A DNA stretch of 11,332 nt from Jimgerdemannia flammicorona (Eukaryota; Mucoromycota; Endogonomycetes; Endogonales; Endogonaceae), in contig RBNI01006436.1 of the NCBI GenBank assembly GCA_003990745.1, positions 1-11,332 of the forward strand, given 5' to 3'. The notes under the pieces are model-generated. The model saw only the letters and a list, made by a program, of their open reading frames with translations, did no database searches and was not told the origin of the DNA. This document shows, in pieces, positions 1 to 7,855 of the stretch; position 1 is the stretch's first letter; the number at the start of each line of letters is the position of its first letter. Made by a program: the position numbers and the translations under genes.

Positions 1-340
1 AATATATTAAGAAAAAGTAGCAAAAAGAAGTGACAAAAATTTGAGCATAAGTTATGATTCAATTTTATTTTGTGACTTCAAATTTTTTTTATTTTTAATT
101 TGGCTTTGTAAGTGCTTAAATTTAAGGCCGAAATTGTGACTAGTCTTAGTAAGTCACAATATCTATTATAAAATAGTGAAAAAAACTACTTTTATTAAAA
201 TATTATATGTAATAATAAAAAAAAACTCTTCATTAGATTAAACTTGATAAGATGTTCTATTAATTTATAATTTTTATTTTTATTTTATTAAGTATATTAA
301 AAAGGAGTAGCAAAAAGGTTGAGTATAAGTACTGTGCACT
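1..340. repeat. AT-rich non-coding sequence with a 23-bp direct repeat 290 bp apart
   Basis: No plausible coding region is visible. A 23-bp block beginning TATTAA and ending AGTAGCAAAAAG occurs at 5-27 and again, with a few mismatches, at 295-317. A further shared TTGAG(C/T)ATAAGT follows each copy. A 9-bp hairpin (ATTGTGACT at 133-141, AGTCACAAT at 152-160) lies between them. This could be a small insertion bounded by direct repeats or simple local duplication. The sequence does not decide. Confidence 0.45.
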
Positions 341-709
341 ATACATCACAGTGGGTAGAGCCTAGTTCTTCCAGATGAGGTAAGTAGAGAACTTATACAT
401 AAGGTGGGAGGAAACCCCCAATACCCTACTACTCAAGCCTGTAGGCCTCAATCACATTCCCATATCAGCTCTTGGTTCTAGTTAAGTATAGTCAAGATAT
501 CTGAAATAGGTAGCCTCAGGCCCCCCAACCCCCTCTAATGACTAGGGCCCAACCCACTGAATCATCAAAAGAAGCCAAGAGTGTCACCTACTACCTAATC
601 ACTCTGCACTAATCAAAAGATCCCACTGAAGCAGTATCTGCCTCAGCCCTAATAACTGCCCCTAGTCTGGTACTCTACTAGTTCACTGTTATTACCCTTC
701 CTCCTATCT
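341..709. other. Stretch without a recognisable gene
   Basis: The base composition is richer in C (CCCCCA, CCCCCCAACCCCC) than the flanks. All frames are closed by frequent stops, and no RNA gene or repeat family was recognised. It may be decayed transposon sequence, but nothing in it supports a specific call. Confidence 0.4.
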
Positions 710-1172
710 GTGATGGTCATCTCTCTTCTCATCTCAACAACACCTGAAAAACAGTCATCTATGTCAGAACTATATTTGTCAGGAAGCTCACCAAAGCCAG
801 AGGGCCCCACTATAGGTACTGAGGATCTGCAGGTAGTCTATACTAGGCACTTAATATCCAAGGTCAGCTAACTCTTTATGTAGTTCATAATATATAAAAA
901 CAACATCTTATTGATGATGGCAAAAGGAAGAAGGTGCTACACTAAAATGAATGCACTCCAGATGTAGCTGAAGGCACCAGAAACTATGAAAAAGTAGAGA
1001 AGATACTGATCTGATACTGATAAAGGGGCAACTCATCACTATTACCTCTCTCCTACTGCTCTATAATAGATACAGCAAACCAACCTGGGATAGAGAGAGT
1101 AATAATTATAGAAAGTAGACTCAGAAGGTTACCTACCAAATCATTGTGACCAGTAAGATAGTGGAGAAAAAA
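710..1172 (+). repeat. Left arm of a large inverted repeat
   Basis: The reverse complement of this segment aligns along nearly its whole length with 1191-1630. The best block is a perfect 25-bp match (1062-1086 against 1278-1302), and a second anchor pairs 761-780 with 1560-1579. The sum of paired coordinates drifts only from about 2364 near the centre to 2340 at the outer end, so few indels have accumulated. This arm is the more GC-rich of the two. It has no long ORF. Confidence 0.85.
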
Positions 1173-1190
1173 GTATGGTAAATCTGAGTA

Positions 1191-1630
1191 TCTCTTTCTC
1201 TATTATTATACTAGTTATAAGATTTTAGTAGACAATTTTCTAAGTTCACTTTTTTCAACTTTCTCTCTCTCTATCTTAGGTTGGTTTGCTGTATCTATTA
1301 TAGAATAGTGAGAGAGAGGCAATGGTGATGAGTTATTTCTTTTCATAATTTCTGATATCTTTAACTATATCTAAAGTATATCTATTTAATAAGTATTCTT
1401 TTTCTTTTACTATTATTAATAAGATATCATTGTGATATATTATAGACTATATAGAAAGTTAGCTAATCTTGAGTATCAAACTAGTAAAAGTTTCAGCAGA
1501 TCTTCAGTACTTATAGTAGATTACTTATAATAGGTTCTTTAAGCTTTGGTAATCTTTCTGATAAATATAGTTCTAACATAAGTAACTGTTTTTTAGATAA
1601 TATTAGAATGAGAGAGAGGATAGTTATTAC
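1191..1630 (-). repeat. Right arm of a large inverted repeat, strongly AT-shifted
   Basis: This is the inverted copy of 710-1172, separated by a loop of only about 20 bp, so the pair forms a near-complete palindrome. Most differences from the left arm are G/C in the left arm and A/T here. For example, the left arm read in reverse has CATAGTTTCTGGTGCC where this arm has CATAATTTCTGATATC. That fits transitional decay of this copy. No transposase or terminal signature was recognised in either arm. Confidence 0.85.
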
Positions 1631-1639
1631 TAATGCTCC

Positions 1640-1905
1640 AAATGAGTCAGTTTGAACTAGTTTGAATTGTGACTATTTCTGATTCAAACTGATTCAAATT
1701 AATTATATGATTAATTTGAATCAGTTTGAATTATAGCTGCTCTGATCTAAACCTCCAAACTAGTGATTCATATTATCAAATTTGAATCACTAAATTCAAA
1801 TTACTGGATTCAAATTACTAAATTTGAATTATCAGATTTGAATTATCAGATTCAAATTATTGAATTTAAATCTCAGCTAGATTTGAATTATCTGATTTGA
1901 ATCCT
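1640..1905. repeat. AT-rich array of TTCAAAT/ATTTGAA motifs
   Basis: The motif ATTCAAATT and its reverse complement AATTTGAAT recur about every 13-18 bp in mixed orientation, often joined by ACT, TATCAG or CACT spacers. The unit length varies, so this is a degenerate satellite-like array and not a clean tandem repeat. It contains the perfect 22-bp inverted repeat annotated separately. Confidence 0.8.
1682..1731. repeat. Perfect 22-bp inverted repeat with 6-nt loop
   Basis: Bases 1682-1703 are the exact reverse complement of 1710-1731, separated by TATATG. The arms themselves contain two TTCAAA-type motifs each, so the hairpin is an ordered subset of the surrounding array. It could form a cruciform or an RNA hairpin. 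No known element end was recognised. Confidence 0.85.
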
Positions 1906-1990
1906 ATGAACAAATGAAACTTATCATATGATTTACTTATATATATAAATAGAGAAACATGAGAGAAAATATTCATGGGCATATTTATAA

Positions 1991-1996
<6 letters not shown>

Positions 1997-2027
<31 letters not shown>
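1997..2027. repeat. (TA)n microsatellite
   Basis: This is an uninterrupted AT dinucleotide run of about 31 bp. It directly precedes the inferred start of the upstream LTR-like block. On the minus strand it produces an artificial Tyr-Ile peptide. Confidence 0.95.
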
Positions 2028-2028
<1 letters not shown>

Positions 2029-2321
2029 TATAATGGTGACCCCAGAATGATGACATCAGTACAGGAGATAGCATTTCCTTATAAGCCATCAGATCAGAGC
2101 ACAAGAAGATTATATGGCACACAAGATGAGCAATAATGACCAACTGTGAGTCATTTTGACCATAGCACAAGCATCCTAAAGAATATAAAAGAAGGATCAA
2201 GAAACCACAGTAGCAGCAATCAACAAGAACCACTAATCCCAAAATATCTCAAAGACTTACTACAAATGAAATACCTGCCACCTGCCAAATCTCAAGGTCA
2301 AGGAACCACCAAGGCACCTCA

Positions 2322-3083
2322 GTTGAAGAAAGGATGTTCCAAGACATCAGAAGAGCCATGGAGACCTGCTCAAGAAGGACTCCTAGTGTCTACCTGGGCA
2401 CTGCAGACCCTTATCACTTCATTCTCTACTGCCGTAAAATGGAAACAAGGATCACCATTGCTACCGAATGCCTCCAAATATGGCAGGAGTACAAAATAGG
2501 AAACCTCCTCTGCTGGGAGTTCCCACAGGCCAGCACCCAAGAGCTACAAGATACTACTTCCATGGATATACATGAAATGAGGACAGCTAAGAAGATCCAT
2601 CAGATCTTCAGGCATGCACCATGGCCAATCCCCAACTTGGAGTATGTTAGAGTCTCAGACTTCAGAGACCTGTCATCCCGCCGTATCAATGTACTAGAAG
2701 CCAGAGTAGCTACAGAAGCCCAGTCCACTATCACCCTCAACAATGAAGAAGTAGAAGACTTCTGACACTCTATCCTCCAGGATAACCCAGACCAATTCCT
2801 GTAAGGATTGATCTCAGTATTCCAAGGTCTAAGCATCCAGGTTAGATCTCCCCAAGATCCCACATTTGTTCCTTATTTTGTGGAAGAGAACCTCATAGAC
2901 TGGAGAGCTCCAGACCTTGTTTCCAATTTTCCTGCCACAGCCAAATGTGATGACATCATCGGCGATGACATCATCCCACACGACATATGTGAAACGCACA
3001 ACCTGCATGATGAATTCGCAGATCTCATCTCCTTTAGTGATGATGATGATGAAGCCCCCATGATCCTGAACTTTCTGCTCTAA
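2322..3083 (+). pseudogene. ORF-X1: unknown protein encoded in the LTR-like region, broken by two stops
   Basis: I do not recognise the family. One frame runs from about 2322 (first ATG at 2334) to TAA 3081-3083, interrupted by TGA at 2763 and TAA at 2790, both explainable as CGA and CAA after C-to-T change. It may reach further upstream through a TAG at 2211. About 250 residues are visible, with no signal peptide, membrane segment or catalytic motif. The middle is mixed helical-looking sequence; the C-terminus is acidic, with a DDIIGDDII pair and a run of Asp. It resembles ORF-X2 in several blocks: an R-x-TP segment early on, Y-x-IG-x-LL, D-I-x-x-M, and a terminal VP-Y stretch followed by the DD(I/V)I pair. 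It ends just before the 35-bp repeats and the promoter that precedes gag. Its function is unknown. Confidence 0.6.
2951..2973. promoter_or_regulatory. Paired CRE-like palindromes inside ORF-X1
   Basis: TGACATCA occurs at 2951-2958 and 2966-2973, 15 bp apart, each within GATGACATCATC. It is one transition from the ATF/CREB site TGACGTCA. A third TGACATCA lies at 2051-2058 near the LTR start. The pair encodes the DDII repeat. Regulatory use is inferred. Confidence 0.4.
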
Positions 3084-3089
3084 GTTCTT

Positions 3090-3229
3090 TGTTACACTGG
3101 ATAATGCCAGCACCAGTATTCTCATGTAACACTGGATAATGCCAGCACTGGTATTCTGAGGTGATGCGAAATTGTTCCAGCACCAGCATTTTGATGTAAC
3201 ACTGGATAATGCCAGCATCCTGAACCTGT
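3090..3229 (+). repeat. Four 35-bp tandem repeats upstream of the TATA box
   Basis: Units start at 3090, 3125, 3160 and 3195. Units 1, 2 and 4 share TGT(T/A)ACACTGGATAATGCC. Unit 3 is diverged at its start but keeps CCAGCACCAG. They lie between the ORF-X1 stop and the TATA box, where enhancer-type repeats are common in LTR U3 regions. Confidence 0.85.
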
Positions 3230-3322
3230 ACAACTATCAGTACTGACCCTGGAACTTAGTAGTTTTAGTTATTGGAGTTTATATTTAGCTTTATATCTTA
3301 GCAGCCATTGAATTATATTTTG

Positions 3323-3334
3323 TATAAATACCCC
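3323..3334 (+). promoter_or_regulatory. TATA box (TATAAATACCCC) of the upstream LTR
   Basis: TATAAATA at 3323-3330 is followed by CCCC. The same 12-mer occurs at 9326-9337 in the downstream LTR-like block, although the surrounding sequence differs. It lies about 365 bp upstream of the gag start, so it is the likely promoter for the gag-pol transcript. Confidence 0.6.
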
Positions 3335-3349
3335 TCTTATTTCCTCTGA

Positions 3350-3355
3350 AATAAA
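3350..3355 (+). promoter_or_regulatory. AATAAA polyadenylation signal in the upstream LTR
   Basis: AATAAA occurs 27 bp after the TATA box. In an LTR this would serve the 3' copy of the transcript. It could be chance in AT-rich DNA, but its placement after TATA matches the downstream block (AATAAA at 9451). Confidence 0.45.
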
Positions 3356-3410
3356 GTCAGTTCCAGTTTCACTTACACACACTTCCTTGCAAGCAATCTA
3401 AGAGATAACA

Positions 3411-3687
3411 AGACAGTTTAAAAATAAGAAGTTTGAGGACTATAAGACCTTGGGAAGGCACTCCAATAAGAACTTGCTTATAACAAACTTGAGTTAGTCT
3501 AAGAGATACACCTTGAAGAGAATCTGGTATATTTGAAGGACTCAATGACCACTATGTGACAACTTGGTACCCATTGGCTGGTGATTCAAGATGAATCCCT
3601 CACTTTCAAGCTGAAAAATGAACAACCCCCACAACAACTACCCTGACTATAAGAGTCACCCCTGCAAGAATTCAAGACAAGATAGAA
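3411..3687 (+). other. Leader between the upstream LTR and gag
   Basis: No long ORF is present. The gag frame is open from 3622, just after a TGA at 3619-3621, so gag may have begun somewhat upstream of the ATG at 3688. A short ATG-initiated stretch in another frame (3618) starts Met-Asn-Asn-Pro and could reflect an older N-terminus. No convincing tRNA primer-binding site was found next to 3410. A TTGGTACCCATTGG stretch at 3565-3578 was considered and not accepted. Confidence 0.45.
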
Positions 3688-5049
3688 ATGTGTCCCCCCA
3701 CATTCTATGGATATACTACTGAAGAGTCAATCCTGATCTTCATTGAAGACTTTGAACAATTTACCACTATACGAGCCCTTGGTGTGGATGCTCAATTGGC
3801 CCTTCTACCAGTCAACCTTAGAGGACCTACCAGAGATAAGTTCAATGCAGCCACCATTGCTAGCGCTGATGCAGTCAAACTTGTCAATATGAAGGTCTTT
3901 CTCAGAACAACATATTATACTGAAGAGATCAAGCAAGCTCTCAAGGATCAACTCAATACTATCTGTCAGAGACTTAGTGAAGATCCCAACTCATTCTATA
4001 CCCAAATCTGCCACCAGATTGTCTTGGCTGGCTATGATGACTGCCTCAAGGAACAAATAGCAGATTCAACCTTCCTCAAAGGAGTTCACTCTGAAATTGC
4101 CCTAGCAATCCAGTCTACCTCAGCTGCACTGACCCTTGATCAGAAAGTGGTCTTTGCACAGAGATATTGGACTGCCAGACACCCTGCTGAACACTCAATA
4201 GAGAAAATAACTGGTATCAAGATGGAGCCATCAAAGCCAACTAGTATCTTACCTGCCATAGTTGTAAACAGACAACCAACCCCACCTACCCCCAAGACAG
4301 CCAAAGCTGATCCAGTGGAAGAACTTGCCAAGTAGTTCACTGAGATGACTGCACACCTTGGTGATGTTGTTAGAGAAGTCTGAAGTGCTAACCGGAGACC
4401 AGTGCAGAGATTTGCAGCTGCTACAGAAGAATACAATATCACATACTTCAGATATAGAGAAGAAGGCTACTATGCAAAGAGTTGCATGACTGAAACAAGA
4501 TATAAAGCCCAACCAAGCAATGCTAGCAGAACCAGAGAACAAACCAATGCAGTAGTCATTGAGGAGATTGGTGACACTGATGATGAAGAATACTATGAGG
4601 AGCTTGAATTCTACCCTGCTACTGAAGGTACCAGAACCCAGTCCAAGCCCTATGATAAGAAGAGCAACAGCAAGCCAGTTGGAAGACCAAAGAAGACCCC
4701 AGCTGTCATCACTCAAAGCAAGATCCAAACCGAGGAGATTGATCAAGATATGGAGTTAGACGAAGCTGCCTGCCAAATCATTGAAGGCACTACTCCAGTC
4801 TTAGGGGAAAGTGAAAGCAAGAAGGAACAGAAGCTGCACAAGACCAAGATCCATCAGTATGACATCTACAAGGACCTCAAGGAACAGAAGGTCAATGCTA
4901 CTTTTGGACAGCTAGCTAAAGTTCCTGCCTTCAGACAGCAGTTAAGAGTAGGACTCGTAACTACCACCAAGAATCAAGAGTACAAGATTGTAGAAGCTCA
5001 CAATGTACAGGAAGAATCCGAGAACTCAGGTGAAGAATCCGAAGATCAG
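3688..5049 (+). pseudogene. gag: gag (capsid and degenerate nucleocapsid) of the retrotransposon
   Basis: This is the structural polyprotein that would assemble the virus-like particle and bind element RNA. The capsid part (3688 to ~4200) has the usual pattern of Ty3/gypsy Gag: PPTFYGYTTEES near the start, LRGPTRDKFNA, then a helical stretch with SEDPNSFYTQI. Stops at 4333 (TAG) and 4381 (TGA) interrupt the frame, which then continues unchanged. The nucleocapsid segment at 4444-4485 keeps the exact CX2CX4HX4C spacing, but the first two Cys and the His are all Tyr; only the last Cys (4483) remains. A long acidic and lysine-rich linker (4560-5050) leads into the protease in the same frame. ATG 3688 is the first Met after the upstream TGA. 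The call is firm; the exact start is not. Confidence 0.82.
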
Positions 5050-5460
5050 CGCAAGACATCAGCCTATACCCTCTGCCAGATCAAAGACTGTATCTTTGAT
5101 GCCATCATTGATACTGGTACTGGAGAATGTCTCATAAGTAAGAAGGCAATTGACCACCTAGGTTGGGACATTGAAGAGTCCACCAAGATGGTCTATGTCA
5201 CAGCAGATGGTACACAAGCTACCTCTCTTGGCAAAATCCGAGAAGTCTCCATCAAGATAGGAAGAGCCACCATCCCAGTAGATGTGATTGTTATAAGCGC
5301 CACCAACTATGATATCCTTATTAGCAACTAATGGCTTCATAAGGCCAAGGCCATCATTGACCTCAATGCCCAGAAGATGTAGATCAACTACAGAGAAAGA
5401 AAGGTACAAGTTTCTATTAATGTCTACAAAGGAGTCCTACCAGACATGGAGGAAGAAGAT
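5050..5460 (+). pseudogene. Retropepsin-type aspartic protease of the retrotransposon
   Basis: This domain would cut the Gag-Pol polyprotein. It carries the catalytic signature I-I-D-T-G-T-G, with DTG at 5110-5118, followed by a region rich in beta-type residues and ending in ATNYDILISN, which matches the conserved second motif of Ty3/gypsy proteases just before a Trp-Leu. The frame is that of gag. Stops at 5329 (TAA, before Trp-Leu) and 5380 (TAG) break it; both fit Gln codons after C-to-T change. Downstream, the same frame stays open to 5613 with an acidic tail, but another frame becomes the better one somewhere in 5460-5620. Confidence 0.83.
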
Positions 5461-5462
5461 GA

Positions 5463-5675
5463 AGAGAATACAGAGGTCTTCATGCACTCGGTGAACAAGA
5501 ACAAGAACAAGACACCCAAGCTCACAGATGAGCGTGGTATAATAAGATTATTGATAGCTATGCCCCTCAAGGAAGATGCCCCCATGGTATTAGGATATAC
5601 TGCTCCGAACACCTGAATGACTACTGGTCCTGTATCAGTGAAGTCAGGAAAATCCACCAACAGAAACATGAGTAA
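5463..5675 (+). other. Frame change between protease and dUTPase
   Basis: The gag-protease frame stays open to TGA 5614. The dUTPase-RT frame can be followed upstream through TAA 5673 and TGA 5529 to TGA 5460. The two frames differ by -1 (or +2). In the dUTPase frame the stretch 5532-5672 reads as ordinary mixed protein, which suggests the switch is upstream of it. No clear slippery heptamer was seen, so an indel is more likely than programmed frameshifting, though the latter is not excluded. Confidence 0.55.
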
Positions 5676-6236
5676 GAAGCCACTGAAGCAAAAAGGAAAG
5701 AAGATGACCAGCCCCCAGAGCTTCAAGCTGATAGTGACAATGAGGAGGAACAAGAATCAGACATCACCCTCAAGGTCAAGAAGTTTCACCCCAAAGCCAA
5801 GATCTCAGAATATAAGACTGAAGGAGCCATAGAAATGGACCTTGCCAGCATTCAAGATGCTACCCTTGAACCACAGACCACCACTCTACTTGGCACTGAA
5901 ATTGGAGTCAAGTTACCAGAAAACTATGCCGGAATTATCAAGACCAGGAGTAGTCTGGCCAAAAGTAAAATCTCAGTTGAAGGAGGAGTAATTGACCCTG
6001 ATTACACTGGTGAGATCTTCCTCATAGTCAGAAATCACAACCACACCACCTCCTTCGAAGTCAAGAAGTATGACAGGATTGGCCAGATGCTGATCCACAA
6101 AATCAAGAAGCCCAAGATCATAGAAGCCATTGAACTCATCAAGACCAAGAGAGGAGAACAAGACTTTGGATCTACTGGAAGAGGAGCCTATGCCACCACC
6201 AAGATTACTGAACTTGAGTACAAGAAAGACAAGGAC
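5676..6236 (+). pseudogene. dUTPase domain between protease and reverse transcriptase
   Basis: dUTPase hydrolyses dUTP to dUMP and pyrophosphate, keeping uracil out of newly made cDNA. The five motifs of the trimeric family are in order: motif 1 GAIEMDL (5823-5843), motif 2 RSSLA (5946-5960), motif 3 GVIDPDYTGEI (5985-6017, with the catalytic Asp at 5994 and base-stacking Tyr at 6003), motif 4 DRIGQMLI (6072-6095) and motif 5 RGEQDFGSTG (6150-6179). The domain proper starts near 5775 after an acidic linker. Unlike its neighbours it has no stop across 187 codons; the TAG at 6237 lies past motif 5 and fits CAG. Motif 1 is weak, with Met in place of the usual Tyr of GYDL. It is part of the Pol frame, not a separate gene, and lies within a dead element. 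The domain call is very secure. Confidence 0.92.
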
Positions 6237-6239
6237 TAG

Positions 6240-7132
6240 AACAAGCACACATATACCATTGGAGAAAACTTTCCCCTGGAGGAACAACTTCTCAAGATCC
6301 TGCACCAGAATGAAGGAGTACTTGCTACAGACTTTAGGGATATCCATAATCAAGAACCCAAGTACTACTACGAAGTTGACACCAGTGATACCAAGCCTAT
6401 CTACCAGAAAGCCAGACTCATACCACCTGTCTACAGAGAGTGGCTGTGAGCAGAACTCAAGGAAATGGAAGAAGCTGGAATCATCAAGCAAGCTATCAGC
6501 CCCTGGGCCTCACTCATTATCCTAGCCCCAAAGAAAGAAAGCAAGCCTGGAGAGTTTGTGCCAAGACTCTGCATTGACTACAGAAAGCTCAATACCATCA
6601 CCAAGAAGAATAGGCAGCCCTTGCCAAATATTCAAGAAATCCTTACCACCCTTGGAAGTGAAGCCAAATACTATACCACCTTGGATTTGTTCTCAGGCTT
6701 CTATCAGATTGGTCTCACTCAAGATACTAGTGAGAAATCAGCCTTTATCACACCTGATGCCACCTATATCTATCTGTGAATGTCATTTGGAATGTGCAAT
6801 GCTCCAGCAAGTTTCTAGCAAATGATGAACAGAGTCTTCAGCAATGAGATTGGAAAATGGCTCTTTGTCTATGTTGATGATGTGATCATCTTCAGCAATA
6901 CTGCATGGGAACATGTCAATCACATACAGCTAGCCCTCAAGAGACTCAAGAAGCATGGCCTCTATATCAAGCCCAAGAAATGCAAGTTTGCAGCTCAAGA
7001 AATCGCCTACCTAGGACACCTCATCAACCAGACCAGAATCCACACAGACCCCATGAAGATCGAGGCTGTTGCAGCCTACCCAAGACCCAGAACAACTACA
7101 GAAGTCCATGCCTTCCTTGGACTGGCCAGCTC
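6240..7132 (+). pseudogene. pol: Reverse transcriptase of the retrotransposon
   Basis: This domain would copy element RNA into DNA. Motifs in order: an acidic entry segment, AELKEMEEAGIIKQ with SPWAS (6450-6508), LCIDYRKLN (6570-6596), TTLDLFSGFYQIGL with a catalytic Asp (6675-6716), MSFGMCNAPASF (6780-6815), YVDD (6870-6881) with the catalytic Asp pair, and LGHLI (7011-7025). Three stops fall in conserved places: TGA 6447, TGA 6777 before MSFG, and TAG 6816 after PASF. They fit Arg, Arg and Gln codons changed by C-to-T. The frame continues from the dUTPase and is lost at 7128-7132 by an apparent one-base deletion, after which the conserved Y-R-R-F-I motif resumes in the next frame at 7133. 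Confidence 0.9.
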
Positions 7133-7666
7133 TACAGAAGATTTATCAAAGGATACTCCAACATTGCAGCACCTATCTACAAGCTACTAAAGAAGGAGAC
7201 TAATTTCGAATAGACCAAGGAGCGCCAAGAAACCTTCAATGAACTCAAGACCAGGTTGACCCAAGCCCCCATCCTCAGAAGACCAGACTGGAACCTAGAA
7301 TTCATCCTGCAGACAGATGCGAGTGCTATAGGACTTGGAGCAGTTCTAGCTCAGAAGAAAGATGGATATGAATATGTCATCTCCTATGCAAGCTGAGGTA
7401 TCTGTAGAGCAGAACAGAACTACAAGTCATGCAAGCTTGAATGCTTAGCAGTAGTCTGGGCAGTAGACAAGTTCCACTACTACCTAGCTGGGAAACACTT
7501 CACTATTCAAACAGACCATTCCGCTCTTGCCTGGCTATTCCACACACTGAACCCCAAAGGAATATATGTCAGATAGATCTACAGGCTGTAAGAGTATGAC
7601 TGTACTGTCAAGCACCAGTCAGGAAAGACCAATACCAATACTGATGCACTCTCGAGGACACCCTGA
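7133..7666 (+). pseudogene. pol: RT connection and RNase H of the retrotransposon
   Basis: RNase H would remove the RNA strand of the RNA-DNA hybrid. YRRFIKGYSNIA (7133 on) and APILRRPDW mark the connection. Three of the acidic catalytic residues are visible: Asp in TDAS at 7316, Glu in LECLAVVW at 7439, and Asp in TDHSAL at 7514. The domain ends with the typical H-Q-S-G-K-T-N...DALSR segment (~7613-7656). Stops at 7211 (TAG), 7394 (TGA), 7574 (TAG), 7589 (TAA) and 7664 (TGA) break it. Two of the TAGs sit where related proteins have Trp, so they fit TGG changed on the other strand. Nothing resembling an integrase follows. The frame closes again at 7697 and 7730 before the second LTR-like block. 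Confidence 0.88.
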
Positions 7667-7855
7667 AACACCCCTATCAAGACTATTCAACATGAATAAG
7701 GAGCTATACTATGGATTAATCAGCTACCTTAGGCAGCGGAAGATGCCCAATGTAAGCGCACAACCTCCAAGCCACAGAAACCATATATCATCCTCTGAAC
7801 AAGCCACCGAAATCACACACGATCTTCGAACAAATCCGGAAATCACCTGCAAGAT

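Larger units (their letters stand above)
2034..3410 (+). repeat. Putative upstream LTR containing an ORF
   Basis: The start is set at TGGTGACC directly after the (TA)n tract. It lies about 290 bp before the region of ORF-X1 that matches the start of ORF-X2, the same distance as in the downstream block. The end is set at GATAACA (3404-3410), before the gag leader. Inside are ORF-X1, four 35-bp repeats, TATAAATACCCC and AATAAA, the order expected for U3 and R. Both ends are tentative: no matching LTR copy, clear primer-binding site or target-site duplication is present in the window. Confidence 0.5.
2034..7750 (+). mobile_element. Decayed Ty3/gypsy-type LTR retrotransposon with dUTPase and no visible integrase
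   Basis: Order on the plus strand: LTR-like block with promoter and poly(A) signal (to ~3410), leader, gag, aspartic protease, dUTPase, reverse transcriptase, RNase H. Protease-RT-RNase H order and RT motifs of the RKLN, DLFSGFYQI and YVDD types place it with Ty3/gypsy-like elements. At least twelve in-frame stops and two frame changes make it non-functional. The end at ~7750 is inferred from a change in base composition and from the start of the second LTR-like block. If that block is this element's own 3' LTR, the element would run to ~9525. Confidence 0.85.

Noticed and set aside
1985..2242. Minus-strand 85-codon frame ending in a Tyr-Ile run
   Set aside because: Its C-terminal end is the translated (TA)n tract, and the rest overlaps the LTR-like block without any conserved feature.
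2146..2499. 117-codon plus-strand frame overlapping the start of ORF-X1
   Set aside because: It starts with GTG, is low in complexity, and the overlapping frame matches ORF-X2 and extends to 3083. A frameshift joining the two cannot be excluded.
3565..3578. tRNA primer-binding site candidate
   Set aside because: TTGGTACCCATTGG lies about 155 bp past the inferred LTR end and does not match a tRNA 3' end that I can name with confidence.
4249..4746. 165-codon minus-strand frame
   Set aside because: It lies opposite gag, whose plus-strand frame has clear capsid and zinc-knuckle features; the minus frame is a by-product.
4333..7666. Alternative genetic code reading TAG/TAA as Gln and TGA as Arg
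   Set aside because: Two TAGs sit at conserved Trp positions, there is a one-base deletion, and the zinc ligands are lost in the same mutation context, so decay explains all of it.
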